A DNA stretch of 64,000 nt from Deinococci bacterium (GTDB taxonomy: Bacteria; Deinococcota; Deinococci; Deinococcales; Trueperaceae), in assembly GCA_030149325.1 (NCBI GenBank), contig JASBRS010000014.1, positions 1 through 64,000 on the forward strand, read 5' to 3'. The translations under genes and the position numbers were made by a program. The notes under the pieces were generated by a model. That model was not told the DNA's origin, did not search any database, and saw nothing but the letters and a program-made list of their open reading frames with translations. Positions 44,405-53,135 of the stretch are shown here, piece by piece; the first letter of the stretch is position 1, and each line of letters starts with the position of its first letter.

Positions 44405-45352
44405 ATGACCGACCCCTACGAGGTGCTGGGCGTGCCGCGCGACGCCAGCGCGGACGACGTGAAGGCCGCGTACCGCCGCCTGGCGATGCGCTACCACCCC
44501 GACCGCAACCCCGGCAGCAAGGAGGCCGAGGAGCGCTTCAAGGAGATCTCCGAGGCCTACGCCACGTTGCGCGACCCGGAGGCCCGAGCGCGCTTCGATC
44601 GCTACGGCACCTCGGCGCCGGCGGGCGCCGCTCCCGACTTCAGCAGCGTCGACTGGCGGACGGTCTTCCAGGAGGCCGACATCCCCATCGACTGGGGCTC
44701 GCGCCAGGGCGCCCCCCACACCGGGAACGCGGTGTTCGACGCGCTGTTCGGGATGATGACCGGGCTGTTCCGCAACGCCGGGCTCCTGCCCGGCGAGACC
44801 CGCGAGATCGTGGTGCGGGTCCCGCTCGAACTGGCGCGGCGGGGTGGCCAACGGCGCGTCCAGGTGCCGGGGCCGAGCGTGTGCCCGAGCTGCGACGGCC
44901 AGCGTGTCGTCGACGGCCAGCCGTGCCCCGAGTGCGGCGGCAGCGGCGTCCGCAGAGGGCGTTCCGAGGTCGACGTGACGGTGCCGCCGAGGGTCCGGGA
45001 CGGCAGCAAGCTGCGGCTACGCGGGATGGGCGGTCCCGGCAATCCGCCCGGGGACCTGCTGGTCCGGGTGGCCGTGACGCTGCCCGCCGGTGCGCACCTC
45101 GAGGGGGACGACGTCCACGCCGACGTCCACGTGCTTCCGGGCGAGGCCGCCCGCGGGACGACCCTGCGGTACGCAGGCGCCGACGTCACCGTCCCGGCCG
45201 GGACGCACGACGGCACCGAGCTGCGGCTGCGTGGCCTGGGGGTGGGCAGGGGCGACCTGGTGCTGACGGTGCGGACCGACTTCTGGCGCGGCCTGGCGAG
45301 GGCCGCCGGCGACTGGATGAGCAGGTTGACGGACGGAGGGACGGAGGCATGA
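44405..45352 (+). CDS. dnaJ: DnaJ-family chaperone with a single CxxC pair
   Basis: MTDPYEVLGVPRDASADDVKAAYRRLAMRYHPDRNPG; CPSC...CPEC; GTG starts at 44390/44393 are also possible. Confidence 0.92.
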   Translation: MTDPYEVLGVPRDASADDVKAAYRRLAMRYHPDRNPGSKEAEERFKEISEAYATLRDPEARARFDRYGTSAPAGAAPDFSSVDWRTVFQEADIPIDWGSRQGAPHTGNAVFDALFGMMTGLFRNAGLLPGETREIVVRVPLELARRGGQRRVQVPGPSVCPSCDGQRVVDGQPCPECGGSGVRRGRSEVDVTVPPRVRDGSKLRLRGMGGPGNPPGDLLVRVAVTLPAGAHLEGDDVHADVHVLPGEAARGTTLRYAGADVTVPAGTHDGTELRLRGLGVGRGDLVLTVRTDFWRGLARAAGDWMSRLTDGGTEA

Positions 45353-45810
45353 GCGCAGACCACGACCCGGAGGCCGGCGGCGAGAACGTCACCGACAGCG
45401 AAACGGCGACGGCGGGGAAGGGCATCGACAAGGACAAGCCCCTCTACGTCATCAGCGTGGCCGCCGAGCTGGTGGATATGCATCCGCAGACGCTGCGGCT
45501 GTACGAGCGCAAGGGGCTGATCGAGCCGAGCCGCAGCGCCGGCAAGACCCGGCTGTACTCGCAGCGGAACATCGAGCAACTGCGCGAGATCCGCCGGCTG
45601 ACCCAGGAGCTGGGCGTCAACCTGGCGGGCGTCGAGGAGATCATCAAGTTGAGGCGCCGCCTCGACACCCTGCAGTCGAGCATGGAGAACCGCATCTCCA
45701 ACCTCCAGGTGAGGCTCAAGGACCACCTCGAGGTGATGCGCGCCCACGCGCTCCCGCCCGCTGCCGCCGACCCCGACGCCGAGGCCGACGGCAGCGAGGG
45801 CGAGGGCTGA
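45349..45810 (+). CDS. hspR: HspR-like MerR-family transcriptional repressor
   Basis: PLYVISVAAELVDMHPQTLRLYERKGLIEPSRSAGKTRLYS; ATGA overlap with dnaJ. Confidence 0.92.
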   Translation: MSADHDPEAGGENVTDSETATAGKGIDKDKPLYVISVAAELVDMHPQTLRLYERKGLIEPSRSAGKTRLYSQRNIEQLREIRRLTQELGVNLAGVEEIIKLRRRLDTLQSSMENRISNLQVRLKDHLEVMRAHALPPAAADPDAEADGSEGEG

Positions 45811-45834
45811 GCGCCCCTCGGTATACTCGCGGTC

Positions 45835-47244
45835 ATGCCGCTGTCCGACTACCTCGACGCCAACCGTGAGCGCCACCTGAGCGAGCTCTTCGAGCTGCTG
45901 CGCATCCCCTCGGTATCCACCGACCCCGGCCGCGCCGCGGACGTCGCGGCTGCGGCCGAGTTCGTCGCCGACGCCCTGCGCTCGGCGGGGCTCGGCGCCG
46001 ACGTCCACGCCACCGACGGCCACCCGATCGTGGTCGGGCGCTCGCCGGCCGTCGAGGGCGCGCCCACCGTGCTCGTCTACGGGCACTACGACGTCCAGCC
46101 CGCCGAACCGCTCGAGCTCTGGGACACCCCGCCCTTCGAGCCCCGCATCGTCGACGGCGACATCCGGGCCCGGGGCGCCAGCGACGACAAGGGGCAGGTC
46201 TACGCCCATGTCAAGGGCGCCGAGGCGCTCCTGCAGCTCGACGGCGCCTTGCCCGTCAACCTGGTGTTCGTGATCGAGGGCGAGGAGGAGATCGGCAGCC
46301 CCCACCTGAGGCCCTTCCTGGAGGCCCACGCCGACGAGCTGGCGGCCGACGTGGTGGTCATCTCCGACGGGGCCATGCTGGCGCCCGATACCCCGACCCT
46401 GACCTACGGCCTCAAGGGGCTGGCGTACCTGGAGGTGCGCGTTCGCAGCGCCGGCCGCGACCTGCACTCCGGCGCCTACGGCGGCGGGGTCCCCAACCCC
46501 ATCCAGGCCCTGGCCGGCATGATCGCCGCCCTCAAGGACGACGACGGCCGGGTGACGGTGCCCGGCTTCTACGACGACGTCGCGGAGCTGGGTGACGAGG
46601 AGCGCCGGCGCATGGCCGACGCCCCCTTCGACGAGGCGGCCTTCCGGGCCGACGCCGGCGTCACGGCCACCCCTGGCGAACGGGGGTACAGCCTCATCGA
46701 GCGGCTGTGGGCCCGGCCGACGTTGGACTGCAACGGTATCTGGGGAGGCTTCCAGGGCGACGGCGCCAAGACGGTCATCCCCGCCGAGGCCGGGGCCAAG
46801 ATCTCGTGCCGGCTGGTGCCCGGCCAGGAGCCCGAGGACATCAGCCGCAAGGTGGCGCACGCCCTCGAGGCCCTGGCCCCCGAAGGCTGTGAGGTGGAGG
46901 TCGTGCACCTGCACGGCGGTCGCCCGGCGTCCACGCCGATCGACGCGGCCAGCGTGCGTGCCGCCGCCGAGGCGCTGCGGGCCTCCTTCGGGCGCGAACC
47001 GGTGTTCGCCCGGACCGGCGGCACCATCCCGGTGGTGGCGGACTTCCAGGAGCTGCTGGGCAGCGAGGTCGTACTGGTGGGCTTCGGCCTGGAGGACGAC
47101 CGCGCGCACGCCCCCAACGAGAAGTTCTCGGTCGAGAACTACCTGCGGGGCATCGCCACCAGCGCCGAGCTGCTCCGTGCGCTCGGTCGCGCCCCCCTCG
47201 GGGGCCCCGCTGGGGCCTCCGGAGGCGGCGACGGGGCGGGGTAG
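45835..47244 (+). CDS. M20 family dipeptidase
   Basis: VLVYGHYDVQPAEPLELWDTPPFEP...RGASDDKGQ; TATACT box 7 nt before ATG. Confidence 0.93.
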   Translation: MPLSDYLDANRERHLSELFELLRIPSVSTDPGRAADVAAAAEFVADALRSAGLGADVHATDGHPIVVGRSPAVEGAPTVLVYGHYDVQPAEPLELWDTPPFEPRIVDGDIRARGASDDKGQVYAHVKGAEALLQLDGALPVNLVFVIEGEEEIGSPHLRPFLEAHADELAADVVVISDGAMLAPDTPTLTYGLKGLAYLEVRVRSAGRDLHSGAYGGGVPNPIQALAGMIAALKDDDGRVTVPGFYDDVAELGDEERRRMADAPFDEAAFRADAGVTATPGERGYSLIERLWARPTLDCNGIWGGFQGDGAKTVIPAEAGAKISCRLVPGQEPEDISRKVAHALEALAPEGCEVEVVHLHGGRPASTPIDAASVRAAAEALRASFGREPVFARTGGTIPVVADFQELLGSEVVLVGFGLEDDRAHAPNEKFSVENYLRGIATSAELLRALGRAPLGGPAGASGGGDGAG

Positions 47245-47252
47245 ACGGACCC

Positions 47253-50200
47253 GTGCGCCTCACCTCCCTGTCGCTCCAGGGCTTCAAGAGCTTCGGGAAC
47301 CGCACCGTCATCGAGTTCGCCCCCGGCATCACCGCCATCATCGGGCCGAACGGCTCGGGCAAGTCCAACCTCATCGACGCCTTGAGGTGGACCACCGGCG
47401 GCGGCCGTGCCCGCGAGTTCCGGGCGAGTGACAAGACCGACCTGATCTTCCACGGCGCCGCCGGCAAGCGCGGTCTCAGCCTCGCCGAGGTCGAGGTCGA
47501 ACTGCGGGGTGACGGGCGCAGCCTGAAGGTGTACCGCAGCCTCGAGCGCGACGGCACCACACGCCTGCGCCTCAACGGTCGCAACACCCGCTTCCTCGAC
47601 CTCGAAGAGGCCCTGTCCGGCAGTGGTCTCGGCCGCTCCGGCGTGGCCCTGATCGGCCAGGGCGAGGTCAGCCAGGTGCTCATGGCCGATCCCGCCAAGC
47701 TGCTGGAGTACGTCGCCGAGGTCGCCGGCGTCGGGCGCATGAGCGCCCGACGTGAGCAGACGCAGGCGCGCCTCGAGACCGCCCGCGGCCACCTCGATCG
47801 CCTCCAGGACGTCGTCGTCGAGCTCGAACAGCGCTGCGACCGCCTCGCCGAGGAGGCCGCCGACGCCGAACGCCACGCCGCCCTGACGGCGGAGGCCCTG
47901 CAGCTCCGCGTGACCGCCGGGCGGCGCCGCGTGGAGGGCCTGGAGACCGAGATCCGCGGGTTGCACCAGCGCGGCGCCGAGCTCGAGGAAGCGATCCACG
48001 ACGGGCGGCAACGTCTCGAGGCGCTGCGCGGCGACCTGGAGAGAGTAGGGCTGGAGCGCGACGAGCGCGAGGCCGCCTACCGCAGCGCGCTCGCCGAGGC
48101 CGAGCTGCGCCGAGGGGACCTGCGCGTGGCCCGGGAGCGGGCCGAGCGCGCCGAGGAACGCCACCAGGCCGCACTCCAGACCCTGGCCGCCACCCGCCAG
48201 GAGGCCGACCGCCTCGACGCCAGCGAGCCGCCGCAAGCGCCCGAGGGCGATCCCGGACCGCTGGCCGAGGAGGAGGAGCGCTTGCGCGCCGAGGTGGAGG
48301 CCGGCGAACGGGCCTGGAACGAGGCTCGCCACGAGGTCGAGGCGGCCGCGGCCGCGCTCGACGAGCTGCGTCGCGCCCAGGCCGAGGCCGAGCGCAGCGC
48401 CGCCGCCTACCAGACGCAACTCCTCGAGCTCGAGCGCCGCGCGGAGGAGCTCGAGGCGCGCAGGCGCGCCCTCGCCGAGCAGCCCCACGACGACCTGGAG
48501 GCGCTGGAGGCCGGCGAGACGCGCGCACGCGAGCACGCGGCCGCGGCCGCCAGCGAGCTGGAGGGCGCCCGGACCCGGCTGGCCGAAGCCCACGAGGCGC
48601 ACGCCCAGCTCGAGGCCGAACGTCAGGCGCTCGAGCGCGCCGCCCAGCGGCAACGCGCTGCCTTCGAGGCGCGCCGCGGCTACGCCCAGGGCCCGCGCAA
48701 CGCCCTCACCTCCGGCATCGCAGGGGTCGTGGGCTCGGTCGGGGACCTGCTGCGCGTCGAGGAACGCTTCCGGGTGGCCGTCGCCGCCGCCCTCGGGCGG
48801 CGCGCCGAGTACGTGGTGGTCGATTCCGCGGAGACGGGCCAGCGGGTCCTCGATTGGGTGCGCGAGCGCGGCGGTTTCGTGACGGTGCTGCCGCTCGACC
48901 TGCTGCGGGACGACGGCCGTCGTCCACCGGCGGCGCTCGACGGCGGCCCGGGCGTCCTCGGCGCCGCCGTCGACGCCGTAACGGTCGACCCTGCCTACCG
49001 TCGCGTCGCCGAGCAGCTGTTGGGCGGGACGCTGCTGGTCGAGACGATGCAGGACGCGACCCGGCTGGCGCGAGGCTCCGGGCCGCGCGTTCGGCTGGTG
49101 GCTCTCAACGGCGACATCCTCGAGGCCTCCGGCGCCATGAGCGGCGGCCGCCGCGGCGGGACCCCCAGCGTCCTCGGCGCCGCCGCCGAGGTCGAGGAAG
49201 CGGAGGCCGCGGCGTCCGAGGTCAGCGAGCGGGCGGCCGCCGCGAAGACGCGCCTGGAGGCGTGCCAGGCCGACGTGCGGGCACTGCAGGACCGTCAGCC
49301 CGAGGCCGCGAAGGCCCTCGACGAGGCGCGCGCCCTGCTTGCCGCGGCCCGCGAGCGCGCCTCCCGCCACCACGGCCTGATCGAGGACCTCCAGCACCGC
49401 GAGGAGGCGCTGGCCCGCGCGCGGGGCGAGCTGGCCCCGCCGGCGTCGCTCCCCGACCCGGCGCGTCTGGCGACGGCCGAAGCCGAGCTCGCCGTCGCCC
49501 GCGAGCGCCTCGAGGAGCAGCGCCAGGTCGGCGCCGACGGGCGCGACCGCCTGGCGCGCTTGCGTGAGGACCGGCTGGTGCTCGAGGAACGCTGGCGCGC
49601 CTACGGCGACGCCCGGCAGCGCTACGAGGAGCAGCGCCTGCGGGCGGCCGAGCTGCGGACCTCGGTGGGTCGGCAGGAGCAGGCGCTGGAGGGGCTGGCC
49701 ACGGCGCTGGCCGACGCCCGGGAGGCGCACGCCGCCGCCGAGGCGGCCATGCCCACGGGGCTCGAGCTCGCCGAGGCGGCGCTCGAGGAGGCGCGCCAGC
49801 GCGGCCAGGCGGTGGACACCGAACGCACCGCCGCGACCGAACGGCAGGCCGCGCGCGGCCAGGAGTTGGAGGCCTGCCACGTGCAGCTCGCCCGTCGCGA
49901 GGCGGCGCTCGAGCTGGCGGTGGAGGAGCTGCGTGAGCTCCCCGACGGGGTCGAGCTCTTGGAGATCGGCGAACGCGTCGCCCGCGCGCGGTGGCGCGAG
50001 GTCGGCGAGGCGCTCGAGGCGCTGGGACCCGTGAACCACCGGGCGGCGCACGACCTGCGCGAGGCACGCGAGCGCAAGGAGGGCCTCGAGGTCGAGATGG
50101 TCCAGGCGGCCCTGGCCGTGACCGACCTCGAGGGCACGCTGCAGCGCATCGACCGGGAGACGACGTCGCGGCTGCAGGCGGCCCTCACGCGCCTCCGGGG

Positions 50201-50645
50201 CAGCTTCCAAGCGCACGTCAGGCAGCTCTTCGGCGACGAGGGCTTCGGCGACATCGACGTGGATCACGACGACGGTCGACCGGTCGGCGTCCGCATCCGA
50301 CTGCAGCCTCCCGGCAAGCAGACGCAGTCGCTGCACCTGCTCTCGGTCGGGGAGCGCACCATGGGGGCGCTGGCCTTCCTGTTCGCCCTGATGGCCGACG
50401 ACGACCGCGGCAGCGGTCTTCCCATCGCCGTCCTGGACGAGGTGGACGCCCCTCTCGACGAGGCCAACATCCGCCGCTACTGCGGCTTCCTGGAACGGCT
50501 GGCACGCTCCGGCACGCAGTTCGTGCTGATCACCCACCAGAAGGCCACCTTCGAGGTCGCCGACGTGCTGTGGGGCGTCACCACCGAGAGCGGCGTGAGC
50601 CGCGTGTTCAGCATCCGTCGCGGCGAAGCCGTGAGCGCCGACTAG
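47253..50645 (+). CDS. smc: chromosome segregation protein SMC
   Basis: LQGFKSFGNRTVIEFAPGITAIIGPNGSGKSNLIDALRW; long coiled coils; hinge; C-terminal LSVGERTMGALAFLFAL. Confidence 0.97.
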   Translation: MRLTSLSLQGFKSFGNRTVIEFAPGITAIIGPNGSGKSNLIDALRWTTGGGRAREFRASDKTDLIFHGAAGKRGLSLAEVEVELRGDGRSLKVYRSLERDGTTRLRLNGRNTRFLDLEEALSGSGLGRSGVALIGQGEVSQVLMADPAKLLEYVAEVAGVGRMSARREQTQARLETARGHLDRLQDVVVELEQRCDRLAEEAADAERHAALTAEALQLRVTAGRRRVEGLETEIRGLHQRGAELEEAIHDGRQRLEALRGDLERVGLERDEREAAYRSALAEAELRRGDLRVARERAERAEERHQAALQTLAATRQEADRLDASEPPQAPEGDPGPLAEEEERLRAEVEAGERAWNEARHEVEAAAAALDELRRAQAEAERSAAAYQTQLLELERRAEELEARRRALAEQPHDDLEALEAGETRAREHAAAAASELEGARTRLAEAHEAHAQLEAERQALERAAQRQRAAFEARRGYAQGPRNALTSGIAGVVGSVGDLLRVEERFRVAVAAALGRRAEYVVVDSAETGQRVLDWVRERGGFVTVLPLDLLRDDGRRPPAALDGGPGVLGAAVDAVTVDPAYRRVAEQLLGGTLLVETMQDATRLARGSGPRVRLVALNGDILEASGAMSGGRRGGTPSVLGAAAEVEEAEAAASEVSERAAAAKTRLEACQADVRALQDRQPEAAKALDEARALLAAARERASRHHGLIEDLQHREEALARARGELAPPASLPDPARLATAEAELAVARERLEEQRQVGADGRDRLARLREDRLVLEERWRAYGDARQRYEEQRLRAAELRTSVGRQEQALEGLATALADAREAHAAAEAAMPTGLELAEAALEEARQRGQAVDTERTAATERQAARGQELEACHVQLARREAALELAVEELRELPDGVELLEIGERVARARWREVGEALEALGPVNHRAAHDLREARERKEGLEVEMVQAALAVTDLEGTLQRIDRETTSRLQAALTRLRGSFQAHVRQLFGDEGFGDIDVDHDDGRPVGVRIRLQPPGKQTQSLHLLSVGERTMGALAFLFALMADDDRGSGLPIAVLDEVDAPLDEANIRRYCGFLERLARSGTQFVLITHQKATFEVADVLWGVTTESGVSRVFSIRRGEAVSAD

Positions 50646-50647
50646 TC

Positions 50648-51358
50648 GTGCCGCTGGCGATCGCCTTCCGCATCGAGAGCTTCGACGAGCTCGCGTCGAC
50701 GCAGTCGGAGCTGCGCAGGCGTCTCGAGGCGGGCGAGGCGGTGGACGGCCTGGTGGTGCGCGCCACGCGCCAGACGCAGGGGAGAGGCCGCCGGGGCCGC
50801 ACGTGGACGAGTGCGGAGGGCGGGAGCTACCAGACGCTGGCCGTCCGCGACCCCGCGCCGCCCGCCCTCGGGCGCGGTGGCAGTGCGGTGGCGGTGGCCG
50901 TGGGCATGGCCGCGGCGTTCGCGGGCTACGGCGTGCGCCTGCAGGTGAAGTGGCCCAACGACCTGCACTACCGAGGGCGCAAGCTCGGCGGCGTCCTGAC
51001 CGAGTACGTACGGGGCCACCTGCTGGTGGGCGTCGGCATCAACGTCGCCAACGAGCCCCCCGAGGGCGGCATCGCCCTGCGTGGCTGGGACCTCGAAGGC
51101 GTCCACGGTGCCGTGCTGGCCGGGATCCAGGCCGGTCTCGACGGCTGGCTCGATCGGCCCGGGGAGCTGCCGCAGCGCTTCGCCGCGGTCGATGCCCTGG
51201 CCCGGACCGAGGTCCGGCTGGCGGTCGGCGATGGCGAGGTGCACGGAAGGGCCGCCGGCATCGACGCGGACGGCGCGCTCCGGGTGGAGACGGCCGAGGG
51301 CCCGGTGCGGGTGCGCTCCGGGACCGTGCTCGCCTACGGCGACGGCGCGCCGGGCTGA
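50648..51358 (+). CDS. birA: biotin--[acetyl-CoA-carboxylase] ligase
   Basis: RATRQTQGRGRRGRTWTSAEGGSYQTL...VKWPNDLHYRGRKLGGVL. Confidence 0.93.
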   Translation: MPLAIAFRIESFDELASTQSELRRRLEAGEAVDGLVVRATRQTQGRGRRGRTWTSAEGGSYQTLAVRDPAPPALGRGGSAVAVAVGMAAAFAGYGVRLQVKWPNDLHYRGRKLGGVLTEYVRGHLLVGVGINVANEPPEGGIALRGWDLEGVHGAVLAGIQAGLDGWLDRPGELPQRFAAVDALARTEVRLAVGDGEVHGRAAGIDADGALRVETAEGPVRVRSGTVLAYGDGAPG

Positions 51359-51365
51359 GCGCCGC

Positions 51366-52352
51366 TCACCAGTCGTCGATATCGTCTCCGATGGCGTTGG
51401 CATCGATCTTGGCGTAGATGCGGGTGGTCTGGATGTCGGCGTGGCGCAGGTGCGCCGCCACCCGGCCGAGGTCGCCGGTCTGCCGGTAGTAGCGCGTCCC
51501 CGCGCCGTGGCGCAGCCCGTGCACCCCGGCCGAGTCGTAGTCGACGCCCGCGCGCGGGCACAGCGCGCGGAACCGCCGCCGCGTGCGGTCGGTGCCCCAC
51601 GGCAGCACCAGCTCGGGGTCGCGCTGCCGTTTCGGGCCGCTCCCCAGGGCGCGGAGCTCGTCCAGGGCCGTGCGCAGACGCCGCGTCATGCGGACCCGCC
51701 CCGCCTTGCCGCCCTTGCCCGAGGCCACCCTCAGCTCGCCCTTGTCGACGTCCAGATCGCGCCAACGCAGCGCCGTCATCTCGCTGATGCGCAACCCGGC
51801 GTGGGCACCGAGCAGCACCACCACCCGCTCGGCCGGCTCCGCCAGCTCCAGCAGCCGCTCGACCTCGCCGTCACGGTACGGACGCCGCTTCTCCCACGGG
51901 GGCGTCGGGTCCTTGGCCACCCGTACGTTCTCGAACGGCCGCGCTTCCGTCACACCCGCCCAGCGCAACGCCCGGTAGAGCGTCCGCGCGGCGGCCAGCT
52001 TCACCTGCAGCGTCGACGGCTTGGGGCGCGTGCCGCCGTGCTGCGGCGTGGACTCGAGCCGGCGGATGTAGAGCACGCCGGCGTCGCGCGACGGCCGCAG
52101 CAGGTTCTCGTGCGGCCAGCCCGCCAGGAGGTCCTCGATGCCGCGCCGGTAGGTCCGGAGCGTGTGGCGGCTGGCACGCGCGCCCTTGGAGCCGTGCAGG
52201 AACAGGTACGCCTCGGTGAGGCCCCAGAGCTCCTCGAGATCGCGGGCGTTGGCCGCCCGAGCGGCGCGTCGCTTGAGGGCGTCGGCCGGCAGCCCGGCCC
52301 AGCTCTCGGCACGGTTCAGGGCGTCGCCCTGGTAGCGTTGGAGGTCGCTCAT
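51366..52352 (-). CDS. tyrosine recombinase, Xer family
   Basis: GAHAGLRISEMTALRW (Arg I), VHGLRHGAGT (HxxR), LRHADIQTTRIYAKID (H...Y). Confidence 0.9.
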   Translation of the reverse strand: MSDLQRYQGDALNRAESWAGLPADALKRRAARAANARDLEELWGLTEAYLFLHGSKGARASRHTLRTYRRGIEDLLAGWPHENLLRPSRDAGVLYIRRLESTPQHGGTRPKPSTLQVKLAAARTLYRALRWAGVTEARPFENVRVAKDPTPPWEKRRPYRDGEVERLLELAEPAERVVVLLGAHAGLRISEMTALRWRDLDVDKGELRVASGKGGKAGRVRMTRRLRTALDELRALGSGPKRQRDPELVLPWGTDRTRRRFRALCPRAGVDYDSAGVHGLRHGAGTRYYRQTGDLGRVAAHLRHADIQTTRIYAKIDANAIGDDIDDW

Positions 52353-52417
52353 CGGCGCTCCGGCGCGGACGGCGCGCTGGCGCGCGGAGGATCCGCGGGG
52401 TCGGTTGGGGTGGCCAT
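52349..52417 (-). CDS. candidate leaderless mini-ORF MATPTDPADPPRASAPSAPERR upstream of xer
   Basis: TAGGAT (52424..52429) 6 nt before ATG; stop overlaps the xer ATG (CGATGA). Confidence 0.4.
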   Translation of the reverse strand: MATPTDPADPPRASAPSAPERR

Positions 52418-52432
52418 GCGGTCATCCTACGT

Positions 52433-52460
52433 TGTGCTGATAAGACGAGTTATCAGGTTT
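52433..52460. other. dif-like 11-6-11 site in the xer promoter
   Basis: TGTGCTGATAA-GACGAG-TTATCAGGTTT; inner palindrome CTGATAA-6-TTATCAG; AT-rich in a high-GC background. Confidence 0.5.
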
Positions 52461-53135
52461 TTTACACCGTTCGGCGCCCGGCCGGGCCCCAGGGCGCGCT
52501 GGCATGCCTCGACCGCCCGCCTGGGCGCAGCCGCGATCGGCGCCGCGCCGTGTCCCGACCCCCGACCCTCCAGCGCCACCGACGGTGCAGCGTCCCGCGG
52601 TGCTCGGCCACGTCGAGCTGCCGTCGCGGCTGCCGGGCTCCTGGCAGGTCCTCGGCGCCGCCGTCTCGCTCGCCACGCCGCGCGGCGCCCAGCCGGCGTC
52701 CCGAGGCTCCGGCGACGTCGCCCGCGGGGCTCGCCGTCTCCGCGGACGTGGCCCGGAGCGAACGGCCACGCGGGCGTCGGGCTGGTATGGGCCCCGACGG
52801 CACACCTTGGCGCCCCCGTGGCCGCCCCTTCCGGCCCCCCTGGTGCGCCCGCCGGGACGGCTCGCGGCCGGATCGCGACGACCGCGCCTCATGCGCGTCC
52901 TGGACGCTGTTCGTCAGATCGGGCCGCGACCGACGCCAGGAGCGTATAGACCGCCCTATCCAGGCGGCCGAGGATGCCGCTGCCCATCTCAGGATTGCCT
53001 GGGGGACGTTGGTTCTAGGGGCTTTGGTGGAGGGCGATCGACCCTACGTGGGCGGCGGGCTCGGATCTCGAGAGTGCATTTGATAATACGTCTGCTGGCG
53101 CGCGACCGACCGCGCACCCCACCGCAACGTCGGAC

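Noticed and set aside
47139-50537. 1132-aa minus-strand ORF
   Set aside because: Antisense shadow of smc; high-GC third positions create long reverse ORFs. Composition (HRAG-rich, no motifs) is not protein-like.
52422-52892. 156-aa minus-strand ORF next to xer
   Set aside because: Arg/Gly/Pro-rich, no motif, ends inside the dif-like site and promoter; treated as spurious.
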